A stretch of DNA of 64,000 nt, from assembly GCA_009192285.1 (NCBI GenBank), contig CM018604.1, positions 2,728,001 to 2,792,000 of the forward strand, read 5' to 3'. Shown one piece after another: positions 1 to 12,205 of this stretch (position 1 is the first letter of the stretch; each line of letters opens with the position of its first letter). This stretch comes from Morchella semilibera (taxonomy: Eukaryota; Ascomycota; Pezizomycetes; Pezizales; Morchellaceae). A model generated the notes under the pieces. That model was not told where the DNA came from and searched no databases. It was given only the letters and a program-made list of their open reading frames with translations. The translations under genes and the position numbers were made by a program.

Positions 1-2718
1 GAAGAGTTCGGAAGTAACTATTTGAGTTTAGTTGAATAAAATGGAGCTTGAGAGGAAAAGAGAGACGTTGGCAACTGACAGCGGGAACTTGTAGCTTTTG
101 AGCTTTTGGCGTTAAGACTGCACGCCTAATCAGTCTTGGCATTCTGAGGGTTTGACCAAAACCTTCCCCATTTATGTAAAGTACTCTACGTGCATGTACT
201 TGCGTGTAGGGCACAGGTTTTCTACATGTAGGTACATGTAGTTAATAATAGTTTTATCCTATCCTAACGTTACTAGAGCCTAAGGCGCCCGAAAGAGACC
301 ACTCGAGGGGTGGTTTCCAACCCCCGTATACGTACTGCATGTATACATGTATATAATGCATTGGAACATGCATGTATAATACATTTACCCAAATAGTACT
401 TGTAAGTGCTAGAGCTCGACAGGCTGATTGGTTCGGAAGGGGGCAGAGGTCGTCTACTAACTGCTAGTCTAAACACATGTAGTATAGGCTTCCCCGTTAT
501 AACCATGAAGCATTTTTACATGTAGCTTGATTCGCGATAGATCATGATCAGCCAAGTGGACAAAGAAATACTCCCAGGGCGGGAGGGGTCCGACGTTAAA
601 TGAATGTTAATGATAAGTATAACCTGACTTAATGTTGTTGTGTCATAGACATCCTTGATGTATAGACTGGATGATACTAGTCTCGTACCCATCCCCTACG
701 AGCAGTGCCAGCCGTTAGGAGGGCTGGGTATGAGCCTAGGATGATACCTACATGTAGATACATAATGTACTTAGGGTGTCGGAAAGTGATGCACATTTGA
801 CAATTTATCAACCACCAGAGGGTTACATACTACATGTGATTGATTCCAGGTTAATATGAGCGTTGAGATGCATATTGTGACCAGGAACTAAAAAAAAGAG
901 TCTGTTATCAACCCACTTTTACTACCTTGAAGTGACTTCTTCCCTATAAAGCAAACATTTGGTATCCAGACATCTCTAGATACATTCCAGGCAATCATAG
1001 AGGGAATATATACTCATCCACCTAGAAATTATTTTGAGTTGGTGTATTTGGGTGTATTTAGGTGTTGTTAAGTCAGAGTGTGTATCGCTTTCCAACACCC
1101 TGGGTACATAGACAGCCAGCCATAACTTCGGCCTCCATGATAATGATACATGCACTTGTAGTTCAGTATACTGATTACAAAAAACTCTTTCTTTTACGTC
1201 TAGAGCTAGCTACAGATACATACCAATAATATGACCTATAGCTACATGTATTGTACAATCCCCATGGCCCACCCCAGTGTCTTTGCATACATTTAGCTCT
1301 TACGGCACCCCCCAAACCTTTGCAATAATACTACTGAAATATATACATGTAGTTGCTGCAGGAGGCCGCATCATGATCACACTTGTAGATACATAATATA
1401 TTTCTACTCTACACTACAATTCCTCCCTTGTTCCTCGAATTAATCACAACGTGTTAAGCCTGACAGGATCTAACGACAAGTGGTATACACCGCTATCCTT
1501 TAGGCCAATTTTGTATGGCAAGTGGGTTCTCGGCCCCGAAGACTTGGGTCATGATATGTCACTCGATTTGCCTAGACCAGGTATCAAAGTACAGAGTATC
1601 GACAAATTTGCGCCAAGGAGTCAGATATTAGCGCAACAGTCTGCGGGATTCTACTCGCAAAATTCGGATTAGCGTTGACAAAGGGTGCTTCGGTCGGAGA
1701 CCAGCAACAGCATAGCGATAAGTACGAGCTTGGGCCATGATGGGCACGATTGGTTTAACTTCCTGTTTGGAGTAGAAGGTAATATAAAAGAATAAGTGGT
1801 ATCGGAAATTAAAATCTAAACTAAAATGGCCTGAGCTTGTGAAATTATAATGAGATACTTGACTTGAGTATATGTAGGTTCCTCGATAAGAAAAAAAGTT
1901 CAAGTCCCCAAAAATATAAACAGAAGCCTTAAAATACTAGAAAGAAAAGGAAGGTGGAAATAGGAAAAAAAAATGAGAGGACATAAAAGAGGAATAGATG
2001 TTGAAGAACATTGGGGGGGGGGGCAGTCGGAAGAATAGTACTCTCGCAAAATGAAGGCAAAGAAGATACTAAATACTAGTAATCATTACCACAAGATATA
2101 CTAACATGAAAGAAACCAGAACACACGGACAAATAGAAAACAATGGCACAACCTCCCAAATACCCCCGTGAGAAAAATTCCACCTTTTCTATGATACACA
2201 TGGGCATAGATCGATCACGACCCCATCTACCCCCTCCCACAAGCGCTCCTCCGTTCGATCTAGACAATGAAGAAGTCAAAGCAAAATATGGTATAAGTGT
2301 ATAGAAAATAACACCAACTTGATTCCCTTAGAACCTTAGAATCCCATCCAACACCATTCAACCAACACTCTCCTGGCCCTGTTCGATAACCAAAAAAAAA
2401 GAAAAAAGAGAAAAAAGAGAAAAAAAGAGAAAAAAAAGGGGGGGGGGGGAATAAAAAGGAAACGAAAAGGAAGAAACAAGAGAGTAAGAGACGAAAACAA
2501 AGAGAACTCCGTTTTGTGTTTCCAGCCGAACCCCGTCCCAATGCCCCTAGTTGATCATTTCAATTCTGCAGAACCGGTCTGTCCCCTAGTATGAAAATTA
2601 CTAGATCGAACTTTAACATCAACAGCCATACAGTAACCACCAAACTCGTGCACCGGTCAATGAGCGATTCATCATTTGCACACGCAAGACATGACAAGCC
2701 ATCTTAGTGCAGGATTAC
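1..2718. other. Intergenic stretch, no gene supported
   Basis: No convincing gene is seen; the open frames are short, lack family resemblance and have no credible splice partners. The stretch is AT-rich and carries many ACATGTA/TACATGTA words (around 222-242, 340-375, 470-480, 520, 750, 1240, 1345). A G-run lies at 2010-2022 and a long purine tract (A/G on the plus strand) at about 2393-2505, just downstream of the minus-strand gene ending at 2719. Confidence 0.6.
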
Positions 2719-3675
2719 TCAAGTTTTCCGCAGATCTCTCTGAACAGCCATGACATGTCGTAATTTTCCAAGTGTCTCTTTTGCATCAGCTAGGACCTCA
2801 TCTGCTTCTCTCCCAGTGGCATCCGCCCTTATCCTTATATCGCCAACCTCTCTCTCGGTATCGTTCATGGTTTTTATGTATTTGTCGGAAATCCGATTCT
2901 TGGCGACCCGCAGCTTTTCGACCTCTTGCCTTTGCTGCTCAATTGTGACCTCGAGTCGCTTCAATAATTGATGATCTCGCTCTCGCTCTGACTGTAAAGC
3001 TTCTAGCTCAGCTCGTAATCTATCAACTCTAGTCCTATAACCCTCATCTAGATGTTTCCAGCTCTGTTGCAGAACCTCATACTGATTAACTGCCTTCTTT
3101 CGTTCTGATGTCTCATTGCTAAGGGTAGTCATCAGCTCCTGGACCTTCACATCACTTTGCCTAACAAGCTCGTGGAGACTCGAGTCTGCCTCCTGGCGTC
3201 TCGTCATTTCTCGTTCCTTCTCAGCCTTCAATTCTTCGATTTTACGATCTTTTCGGGCAAGTGAGGCCTTGTCGACATTGGTTTGGTGTATGAGGTTTTC
3301 GTTTGTGCTCTGTAGCGAATCTCTTGACGACCGGATAGCCTCCTTTTCCTTCCGCTCTTCCTCCCTCGCCGTAGTCTGTGTCTTTAGGTCCCTCTTCAAC
3401 CGATCGTTCTCCGCCATAAGCCTCTCGATCACTCGTCCACTCTTCCCAGTCTGAATCCGATTACCCGAACTCTGCTGTGTCGTACCATCAAAAATGTCGC
3501 CATTCTGTCCCGGAGAGATTGACAATAAGTCGACCGCGTCCCGTCCATCAAGACTTCTCCTTTGTTCCGGGGTCCTCTGGCCATCCATATCACTACTGTT
3601 TCTTCCGTCGGGTGTTATAGCGCCGGGGGGTAGTGGCATATCATCGTCGCCAGAGGAAGGCGTGTTACCGTTCAT
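2719..3675 (-). CDS. Coiled-coil protein, She3-like (SWI5-dependent HO expression protein 3 type)
   Basis: Single-exon ORF of 318 residues. Residues 1-75 are polar and disordered (Ser, Asp, Gly, Pro rich). From about residue 78 to the C-terminus the sequence is an almost unbroken charged coiled coil rich in Glu, Lys, Arg and Gln. The stretch GKSGRVIERLMAENDRLKRD at the coil start resembles conserved filamentous-ascomycete proteins annotated as SWI5-dependent HO expression protein 3. In yeast She3 is an adaptor for myosin-driven mRNA transport; whether that role holds here is inference. The start was chosen because it is the first Met of the frame and precedes the typical disordered leader. 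No intron is evident. The next gene on this strand, PTA1, ends at 4988, so this gene has about 1.3 kb of upstream space. Confidence 0.7.
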   Translation of the reverse strand: MNGNTPSSGDDDMPLPPGAITPDGRNSSDMDGQRTPEQRRSLDGRDAVDLLSISPGQNGDIFDGTTQQSSGNRIQTGKSGRVIERLMAENDRLKRDLKTQTTAREEERKEKEAIRSSRDSLQSTNENLIHQTNVDKASLARKDRKIEELKAEKEREMTRRQEADSSLHELVRQSDVKVQELMTTLSNETSERKKAVNQYEVLQQSWKHLDEGYRTRVDRLRAELEALQSERERDHQLLKRLEVTIEQQRQEVEKLRVAKNRISDKYIKTMNDTEREVGDIRIRADATGREADEVLADAKETLGKLRHVMAVQRDLRKT

Positions 3676-4987
3676 ACCGGAAGTAAGTTGTTCGAGTTGA
3701 AATATCTCTTCAGCTCTATCGTCTGTTTATTCGCCGAACAAGCTCGATTTGGTCGGAGAAGTTCTCGCGTCAGCCCAGAGTCTCCCGAATTTAGTATGTG
3801 TTCTGTTCTTGGTAATTTGGGGAAGGGAGTATTTTTTAGATGTGCGTAATTGGATTGTTTATGGACAGACAGCAACCAAGGGAAGGGAATTGGTAGGCAC
3901 CCCCTCCTTCCTGAATTCCCTACCTGGCCGGGATCTGCTACTTGCCTCACTATTTATGGTCGCCCCAACCGCACAGACATCTTTTGGGTGAGAACGCGGT
4001 AGCGAGGATGCTGATGCTGATGACAATGGAAGGATAATACATGATAGGAGGGAGATAGGAGATGAGATGAGGTGAGAAAGGGATTAGGGGTGGAGGAGTG
4101 GAGGGTAGACTCACCAATATCGTTCTGCAAAAGGACCTGTAGGCACTGCAGCTCTTGGAATTGTTTTGTCATGATAGCTCTAGGCGGTGTAAGGAAAGTG
4201 AATTTACGTAGGGGAGGTGGAAGAGATGGCAGCCATGCAGGACTATATCTACATGTACTTCTCTATTTCTTCGCTTATGTATGGCCCCTCTATACCTGAG
4301 TCTTTTCCGCGCACTGGGACACTTGCCTGACAGGCTCAAGGGGTCGGAGCCAGTCTGGGTTGAGGCGATGGCCGTCCTTCTGGCTGTTCGGACTATTCAT
4401 GTGGTGAGGCTCGTTCCCACTTTCTTGCACTTAAATAATGACCCCCGGCCAATTATAGCCAATCCCTGAGTCTATCTATTGACATTGGAAGGTCTTCCAG
4501 GAGATTTTTATAATCATAATCTCATGCGAGGGCTGCAAGGGGGTAGGCAGAAGGGCCGATTCCATGTCATATGCAACATGCCTACAGTTTCACCTCCATT
4601 ATGATGAATATCACTACCATCGTCATCATTATCATCACCACCATATTCCGGCTAATTGGTTGCGGTATTACAGGGTATTACTAAAACGCGAAGAGAAAGA
4701 TAATAATGATACAAGCTTTCTGCGTCTGCAGAGAAGGCCTCCAGTGAAATTTGAGACATGAAAGTAGAAAAAGTGGAAGAATATTGGTATCAGCACATTC
4801 ATCCTCAACCAGTGACAAACAGAACACCAAACCAATAATAACTCCGGCCCATGCTTTTCAAGAAACATTCCCCTAAACTTCTACACGGAATCAAAAAGAG
4901 GTAGATGTTAGAGTAAGTAAGTAGTAAGATAGAGCGTGAAAACTAAGCTACCATCAACCAAAGCAATTATAAATTAAGGTTTAATTG
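3676..4987. other. Intergenic region between two minus-strand genes
   Basis: No complete gene is supported. A minus-strand ORF starting at 4172 begins with a short Gln/Leu-rich peptide followed by a good splice donor (GTGAGT at about 4113). It could be a first exon or a 5' leader, but I find no recognisable continuation. A CAT/CAC trinucleotide-rich patch (ATC ATT ATC ATC ACC) lies near 4600-4650. Confidence 0.45.
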
Positions 4988-7983
4988 CTAGTTAACGGCG
5001 GCCAGTGTTGCACCATTTCTCTGTACTAGAGTAGTCGTCGTGCCATTCATATTCTGGACGTTGCCTTGTGCGTTATCTATAGCGACAAGTGCCTCCGGTC
5101 TCCATTTTTGCAAGAGCTTCTGCGCTTGAGCGCGGACTTCGGCGTCTGTAAGAGCCTGTCAATACCACATGCTTAGGAGGTGGTAAAAGGAAAGACTGCA
5201 ACTTACGATTTTGGTACAAATCTTCGAGGACATCCATGCACATGTCCCTGACCGGGGGTCTCAACATCGCCAAATAGCTGCCCCTAGTCAGCATCCGCCT
5301 CGCATATCCGAAGGACGGGAGTGGTAACGAACTGTAGCATCTGAATTCCCAGCATAGCTCTATCTGGGTCCAAACATAGCATTTTAACCTTCTGCATAAG
5401 CTCTACGGTAACCTCTGGGATCTCCGAGAGCAATCGCATAAAGAGCCTATCCTTACTCTCTAGAAATGGAAAGATCCCATCCATAACTTTCATCATCCAC
5501 TTGCGGTACTGCGGCTCCCTGTTAACTCCTGCCTGCGACATCACCTGATCATTATACCATTCCTCATTGAGCCATGACACGGCAACATCCATCCTGCCTC
5601 TGAAATCGGCGATGACAAAGTTGTATAATTTCTCGCGGATCGCTGTGCTTAAAGTAGTTGGGATTTTTATTGCGGTGGTCTCCCCATTTTCCCCATCCTC
5701 TCCACCCTCCGCGTCGTTCTTCACAATCTGAGGCGCAATATCACCCATCCCACGTGTTGCTAGTCTAGTAAGGACGGCAATCCAGCCCTCTCTGTCCCAA
5801 TTACTGGCCGCTAGCCTATTCGCCCCCAGTTTACTTTTTCGAGAGATAAGAGAGGTTTTGTCAAACTGATCCACAACGGAAAACATTCTGTCTATGGCCT
5901 GGATAGCTATATCATGCACTTCCTCCGGAGCAAGTGGGGTCGGGGGAGGGAGACGGAATTTCCCGAGCTGAAGTTCACGTTCTTCTTCCTCTTCTTCGTC
6001 TTCCTCCTTTTTTTCATCTCTTTGCTCTATTTGCTCGCCTTGCCCTTCCTCAGTCCCTGGTTGTGTAGCCTGCCCCACTTGGCCGTCCTGTGCTAGAATT
6101 GGCACAGGAGCTGGCGGTACATATGCCATTAGTGCAGTATACCGACTGTTAACTGCCTGTATAACCTGAAAATCAGCAATCACCAAAGACACAAAAGCGG
6201 AAGAAATAAAAGTACAAACATACCGCGATCGCTGCCTGTAGATTCTGCTGGCTTAAGCTATTGATACTGCCTACAATTATTTGTAGCACCAAGTCGATTG
6301 GCAATTGTTGTCCATCAAAGCTAGTCATGGCTACATCAGTCGAAAGCGTATAAAGCTGCCCATAAGTCATTGGCCCAGTGATAACAGCAACAGGTGGTGG
6401 TGGTGGTGGTGGTGTGGCTGTGGGTGTGATTACAGTCTGCGCCTGCGCATTCTCCACCTTCATTCTCTTGATCGCTTCGGCTTCGGGCTGGGTCTGCGTA
6501 GGGGCTGGCCTCTTCCGAGATAGTTCTTCAAGAATTTCGGCTTTTGCCTGCGAGAGGCGCGTGATGTATTGAGAGATCTTTGCGGTGTACGGTCCATTCT
6601 GGTTCGCACTAATATTGAAACAGAGGTTAGTGATTGCCACCACCACAAGTCTTCGCCTCTAGAACATATGGACAATACCGCGCGATATTCATCAACAATA
6701 TCCGTACCGTTTTCTCCATGCACTGCATCATGAGACGGTTTTTTACAGTATTCGCCTTTGTGAGGATGAGCAGCGGGTTGAAGCTCATCACAGCACTCAA
6801 AATCTTGTGTGCAAGTGGGGCGCGCGTCTTGACAATTACCGACAAATTATTCAAGGTTGCCGTAATGAGGGTAGGGTCACTATAGGAAAATTGTCGAGAA
6901 GCTCATAATCAATACCTATAATAATATCTACCGGGAGTGTGGGGAGGGGCAGACGAATGAATGAATTGAATGAGAGTTCTGTCCAACCTTGGGTCTTCAT
7001 GGAGAATACTTAGAAGCCTATCAAGTAGACCCTGCGCCTCCGCATCCAGTGCAGGCAACGAGAGTACAGGGTGATTAGTAGGGACCATAGTCAATGATAT
7101 CTCTGACCTGTCTGCAAGCTATATACCCCCCGATTTATTCTGCTATTAGTACCGCCGGGAAGTATTGAGGGAATATTATCAAACAAAGCCAATAAAAAAG
7201 AAGCACTCACTCTAGGATCCGTCACCCCCCTTGACTGTACCAATATGACACGCTGGACAAATTTGATGCACCCTAAACGCACGCCCACTGGCCCTGAATC
7301 CCATAGACTCAAGATCTTGGATTTAATCATGTCCATTTTGTCCCATGTAGCTTGGTCATCTCGATTATTGCACCTGAAAAATAAGAAACGGCAGAAGAAG
7401 CACCCGGTCTCAGTAAATCGTTCCCCACGTCATTCTCTTCATTTCCAGAAAAGCAACGACAAATAAAGTAAGAAAAAGCAATATGGAGTTGAAGAAAAAA
7501 GCGGAATCAAACTTATGAGAGCAAACAAAAGCTTTCTTTGCTTATTTTGGGGAGGGGGGTAAGGGGCTGGATTGGAAATAGAATGAGAGAATAGATAGGC
7601 AAAGGTAAAAGAATTCGGACTTCAAAAAACCAGAGCAGCAATAGTGGCAGCAGCACGTACATATACCTGAACACCAGCGGATACACGCTCGCACTACACT
7701 GGACCACACTCTTGAGAATGCCCGCCTCCTTCTCATCCATCAACCTCACCATAGTGTCCAAGCATGTCACGGCTAGACTCTGCTTCTCGTTGGTATCCAC
7801 CACAGGCGTCGAGAAGGTCTCTGCGAGGAAGTCAGCTCCCCAGCGTCGTAGTTCCACGATGGGCCCAGACACGATGGGCAGTATCCCGTGGAGGACTTGT
7901 GGCCAATAGACGGGGTCACCGAGGACAAGGGCGCGGGCATCGCCCAGTTGGCGGAGTTGGTCGGCGACGGGGGTGGCGGCCAT
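4988..7983 (-). CDS. PTA1: Symplekin/Pta1, cleavage and polyadenylation factor subunit
   Basis: Scaffold subunit of the nuclear mRNA 3'-end cleavage and polyadenylation machinery. I resolve eight exons: 7983-7667, 7373-7211, 7118-6988, 6879-6679, 6608-6224, 6165-5333, 5277-5207 and 5145-4988. All junctions keep frame and give about 752 residues, close to yeast Pta1. Family-type stretches include IKSKILSLWDSGPVGVRLGC, GVTDPR followed by LADRSEISL across an intron, LDAEAQGLLDRLLSIL, ATLNNLSVIVKTR, and YLAMLRPPVRDMCMDVLEDL near the C-terminus. This is the helical-repeat symplekin/Pta1 N-terminal domain and what follows. A Pro-rich linker with a run of seven Pro lies in exon 5, and a Glu-rich acidic run in exon 6. 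Most introns are 55-108 bp; intron 1 is 293 bp. The donor of intron 6 (GTTCGT) and of intron 3 (GTTGGA) are weak and were chosen by frame and family fit. Confidence 0.9.
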
Positions 7984-8765
7984 TATAGGCGTCTTCCTCT
8001 TTCTCTTTGGGAGGATATGTTTTTATTTGGCTTGTAAACTTCCTCTTCGAGCCTTATCTTCTCTTCTTGGCCGGACTTGCCTGGCCTGCTTTCTGTTCTT
8101 TCTCTGTTCTGGCCTGCTTTGCTCTAGCGGGTACTGTACGTTGCTCTATTACGGCGCGAGAATGGAGAAAGAACTGGGAGGTTGGAAGGGGAGGGTGAGA
8201 TTACAGGGGCAGCAGTGTAGTGAGAAGTGAGGAAGATAAATAATAGCAGCCAGCACGCACTGTCAGTGTAAAAGGAAATTGAGCCGCTTCCTTCAGCCTT
8301 CCCCCTTCCTAGTTTTGCTCCAGAAAACCTTACTTGCTCAAGAGGATTTGGGAGCAGAAGTATTGTTATGTTAGTAGTTTACCCTCCAAAAGAAGGGGAA
8401 ATGTATCGATTGTGAAAAGATTGGAACTGATGTTGCCGGGCGTCGCTTTGTTGAAGGTTCGCGAGGACGTGTGCAACACCGGGACTACATACAAGTATTC
8501 TATTGTTGGTGTGGCGCGTTTGTTGGACGGAGAAACGCCTGCCAAGGAAGCGTTTTCTTAACCAGCCTCAAATGTTGAACGATGTCACCCTCTGCAGACT
8601 AGAATTACATGTAGATATGAAATATCATGTTCACCATTGTTTTTAGGAATGAGAGCTTTACTAGTGATTTATACAGAATTGAGTGGGGAACTAAATCTGC
8701 TCGTTCCTATACTAAATATACAGTGTCTCCAAATTACCCCCCCCCCCAAATACACCATCCACAAC
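7984..8765. promoter_or_regulatory. Upstream region of PTA1, no gene seen
   Basis: About 780 bp between the PTA1 start and the COA3 stop, both on the minus strand. It must hold the PTA1 promoter and the COA3 terminator region. Pyrimidine-rich tracts occur just upstream of the PTA1 ATG, as is common in fungal promoters. A short C-run lies at 8741-8748. No ORF here is convincing. Confidence 0.5.
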
Positions 8766-9126
8766 TTATTTCCCTAAAGGTCCACTGGTGATGGTACTAG
8801 TACCAACGTTCGGTGTCTTTGCAGGCTGAGTGGGCGTATCTGGTACTGTAACATCCTCAAAGTTGTCTTGGGCGACAGCTTTGATCGTATAGAGGTCTAA
8901 ATGTTTCTTCGTATTAGCGACTCCACATTACGATTATCTCTCTTTGATATGAGCGGGAAACGTTACAGATTGACCCAGTCAGCGCCAGAATAGCAGCGCC
9001 GGTGAGAAGATTCTTGACTAGAAAGGGTTTCCGAGCACGAATGAGAGATGGCCCTTGCGTGTAATCGGACTGGTAGTACGACGAGCGGGGGGCCCTGTTT
9101 AAAGCGTCATGCGTGAGCTCCTTCAT
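8766..9126 (-). CDS. COA3: Cytochrome c oxidase assembly factor 3 (mitochondrial)
   Basis: Small mitochondrial inner-membrane protein that promotes Cox1 maturation and complex IV assembly. Two exons, 9126-8967 and 8896-8766, separated by a 70 bp GT-AG intron (donor GTAACG), give 96 residues. Visible hallmarks are the basic pre-membrane segment SLIRARKPFLVKN, one hydrophobic membrane segment (LLTGAAILALTG, residues about 40-55), and after the splice the conserved TIKAVAQDNFEDV motif followed by a short Thr/Pro tail. The splice joins codon T|AC (Tyr) and restores the family motif, so the model is well supported. The length fits the family (yeast Coa3 is about 85 residues). It is the last housekeeping gene before the CGCG-rich mobile block. 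Confidence 0.9.
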
Positions 9127-9842
9127 TTCTTTACAGGGAAGCGGGAAGGGGATTTACACTGGACCAAGGAGTCTTCTTGTAGGAATCATTATAGGCCGGT
9201 CCGTCTGTTCTGATTGTAAAATGTTCGACTTAGTTTCGGAGGTATTGGTTCAAACGTCGAGGCTTTAGTGCAGCGGCGGTCGCCGGAATCAATGTTGCGC
9301 CATTACTGACGCAAGTCTATGCAGGCTTGAGAACGCCAAGCTTAGCCTATCTCCTACTCACAACCTCGACTGGTGGTCGTCGAAAACATGCATCTATCTA
9401 GCCTCGTGCCCAGGCTGTATTATGTAAGATAGATAGGGTTAGGGTTAGCCGCAACCACACAGCCGCAACCACAGCCACCTTCATCACACATCACCATACA
9501 GCCTGGTGAATTTTGCTAGCACCACCCAAGCGCGCACCGTTTTCCCCGCGCCTATCATACACGTTCCGTATCCCTAATCTTCGCGCTCCCAAATCCTCGC
9601 GCCCCAAATCCTCGCGCTCCCAAATCCCCGCGCCCCCATAAACCTGTACGTATATCTATTGCCTCGCTGGTGTTTGCGCGCGCAAACACGCGCGCACCCC
9701 TGCCCTCGCTCGTGCACAGTGCAGGCGAATCCTAGCGCGCGTGCGCTGCCTTTCACGCGCGAGAATCCCCAGTACACGATATATATATATTTGTACTAAT
9801 CCGCTTGCTCCCTACATACAGATAAGCCCGCACGTATATATC
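9127..9842. other. Junction between host genes and CGCG-rich block
   Basis: No gene supported. The stretch holds the COA3 promoter on its left side. A TTAGGG-type interstitial repeat is at 9434-9448. From about 9520 the composition changes sharply to CGCGC-rich, with imperfect short tandem copies of a phrase like CGCGCTCCCAAATCC at 9565-9637. Confidence 0.5.
9434..9448 (+). repeat. Short interstitial telomere-type repeat
   Basis: The sequence TAGGGTTAGGGTTAG is two and a half units of TTAGGG, the usual filamentous-fungal telomere repeat. It sits at the point where host sequence gives way to the CGCG-rich helicase block. It is too short to be an ancient chromosome end on its own. Confidence 0.55.
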
Positions 9843-12205
9843 ATGCCTCCTCGCAAGCGTCCCCCCCGGCTGATGCCCCGGCTCCCGCACCAGCAAAGCG
9901 GGGCCGTCCTTCAAGGGAAGCTCCTAAGGAAGCTCCTAAGGAAGCCCCTAAGGAAGCCCCTAAGGAAGCCCCTAAGGAAGCCCCGAAGGAAGCCCCGAAG
10001 GGATCTCCGAAAGCCCCAAAGAAACCCTCAAAGGAAGCCCCAAAGGAAGTTACGCACGGCAAAGAATCGGAGACCGCTAAGAAGAAGAAGGGCGGGAAAG
10101 TAGATAAACTGAAGGTGGCATTCAATTACACACCCGCATACCTCCGCAATTTCATGCGGCGCTCTACGGTTTGGGCCCCCCGCTGCGCCCGATATCCCAC
10201 GCTGCTTACTCACTCTATATAGAGTCTTAATCAATGGAAGCTACGCATGCCCCTTTATTGGGCCCAAGTATTCTTCGTGCGGCGTGGTTTCTCCCCGATG
10301 GCCGTTGTCGAGATCTTTAAACAGCTCGTACCACCGACAGAAGATTTTGCCGCCGTCGAGATGGATCTGCACGGCGAATTTTTGGCCGCGCACGATAGAC
10401 TCCTAAATCACTTTACCAAGAAAGTTAGATACTACGCCGAAATTTTCCTAGCCGCTGATATCTGTGAGGAATTCGTCGGACAATATACTCAGTCTGTCGC
10501 CGCGCACAGAACCCGCGCCCTACCAGATTTGGCCAAGGCTACTACCTTTGGCTTGGAGCAGCTCATCGAGATATATACGCCCATACTAATAGCAGTGCCC
10601 ACGGTGAGGGCTCCGGAGGGCTATATTGGCTGGATTCAAAGTGATGGTGAGTACTGGGAAAAGCTCTTGAGCGAGAGATTCAGGGTCTCGGTGGGCAAAG
10701 TAGTAGTAGCTTGTAGGGCCTCCTCAATTGATGACTTCGGCGACAATGCAATTGCGCGATGCATTAAGGGCGAAGGCCAAGAGTATATTTCGCAGGGCAG
10801 TGATATTAGATGGCCACCTGAAATCCCTCTTAGTGCTTTTGAGGAATTCCTTGATCTCGCGCAGCTGTTACCTTACACTGGCGCCAAAAACCTCCCGCGC
10901 ACCGAACTCAAGGGCAAAGGAAAGCTGGAAGCCTCCCCCCCGCGCGCGCCCACATCGCCACCCCGTGGATCTTTACTCACCGATCATGATGAATCTGATC
11001 ACGATGTCACCGGTATGCAGGAGGAGTTAGAGAGGGCCGCACCGTCTGCTGAAGAAAAGATTCAGGATAGAGTAATGGAAAGTCGCCGTGCCCGTGCTGC
11101 GACTATCGAACCAGTCGACACTCAAATATTCGCGCGGCCAGAGGATCGCCTGGAGGGCACTAATTACTTGGAAGAAACCTCACTCGCTAATAGCCTCTCT
11201 GATCTTTATGCGCGCTCAAATATTTTCGCGAAGCAAGAAATCCATCAGCGCATACTTCAAGAGGAGTCCCACCGTCTGGACACCATTATTTACGCCGCCT
11301 TTTGGCGGCAGAGTTTACTAAACGCATCTATCAAGCAACAAAACGCGACACTTAATCAGCTTAAACAAAAAAGGGAAACACTCACTAAAATATACAGAGA
11401 AAACCAGGACCTGTACGGCAAGCTAATTGAGGCAAAAAAAGCGGTTTCCGAGGAGGAGGAAAGAGCCCGCCAGCACCAATTTGAGCTATCATCCCCTGTG
11501 GGCGCGCCTGAATTCGACTCCGCCGCGCATCAGCCCCTATCACCCCACGCACCTAAGGGTAGCTCCTTTGCCTTTCATCCTCCTGTGCGCCCGGGCTCCA
11601 GTTATACATTTGGCGGTAAACCCCAGCACGAGCGCGTGGAATCGGGCGCGCGCGGCCCCATGGCAGACCGTTATAAGAGAGCATCACCTTTGAGATCGAC
11701 GGTGGTGAGGGTAACCCCTGATCGCGCGAGTGGGGCGGATTCTGCACCGTCACCTCTATCAAGAGAATACAACCCATACGGCTCTCCTAAGGACGTGAAT
11801 ACTGCGTTCTACAAGCCAACAACACCTAGCGAAGGCGGGAGTACCGTCCCCGATGAACATTACTACGAAAGAACCCCCTTGGTCGACGATTTGGGTGCCA
11901 AAAGCTACTGGGGGATGCAGGGCGCGCAGAGCGCTGGGGGTGCTAGTAGGCAGAAGGCTACCGACACGCAAACAGCCCTCGCAGCCATACCTGAAAGACA
12001 CTCCGCGACGCCTACGCCTAATAACCCCGCGCAGGGTGATACTCGGGAGGATTTGGAGGAGATCGGGAACCCCGCGCTGGTTAGCGCCGCGCGAGATAGC
12101 CCGCGCCGGGTTTCACCGAGGATTGATAACTGGGTGCGCCAAACCGTAGAGACAATGGATTTGGAAGGAGAGGGAAGAGAAGTGGGTGTGACTAAAACAG
12201 AGTGA
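9843..12205 (+). CDS. EAPK-repeat / coiled-coil protein of the helicase element (frame break in C-run)
   Basis: Unknown protein, probably a structural or DNA-binding partner of the element. The ATG at 9843 opens with a basic PPRKR peptide, then reads out of frame after a run of seven C (9868-9874). One extra C would connect it to a long frame with Arg/Lys, an EAPK tandem repeat and a Lys-rich stretch. That frame ends in TAG just before the main ORF. A 54 bp intron (10169-10222, GTTTGG...TATAG) removes the stop in frame and joins it to exon 2 (10223-12205). The total would be about 769 residues. The main part has an alpha-helical N-half, a coiled coil (roughly residues 440-520 of the full protein) and a long disordered Pro/Ser/Arg tail. 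The last 620 bp recur at 15764-16385. I do not recognise a family. Confidence 0.55.
9917..10050 (+). repeat. 12 bp coding tandem repeat (EAPK units)
   Basis: Units of GAAGCTCCTAAG and variants (GAAGCCCCTAAG, GAAGCCCCGAAG) repeat about eight times and then decay. They encode Glu-Ala-Pro-Lys. Such a basic, Ala/Pro-rich repeat resembles linker-histone-like tails, so DNA or chromatin binding is plausible. Confidence 0.8.

Noticed and set aside
4110-4172. Short minus-strand peptide starting at 4172 followed by a strong GTGAGT donor, possible first exon
   Set aside because: Several acceptors are possible but none gives a recognisable or long continuation before 3676; kept only as a remark.
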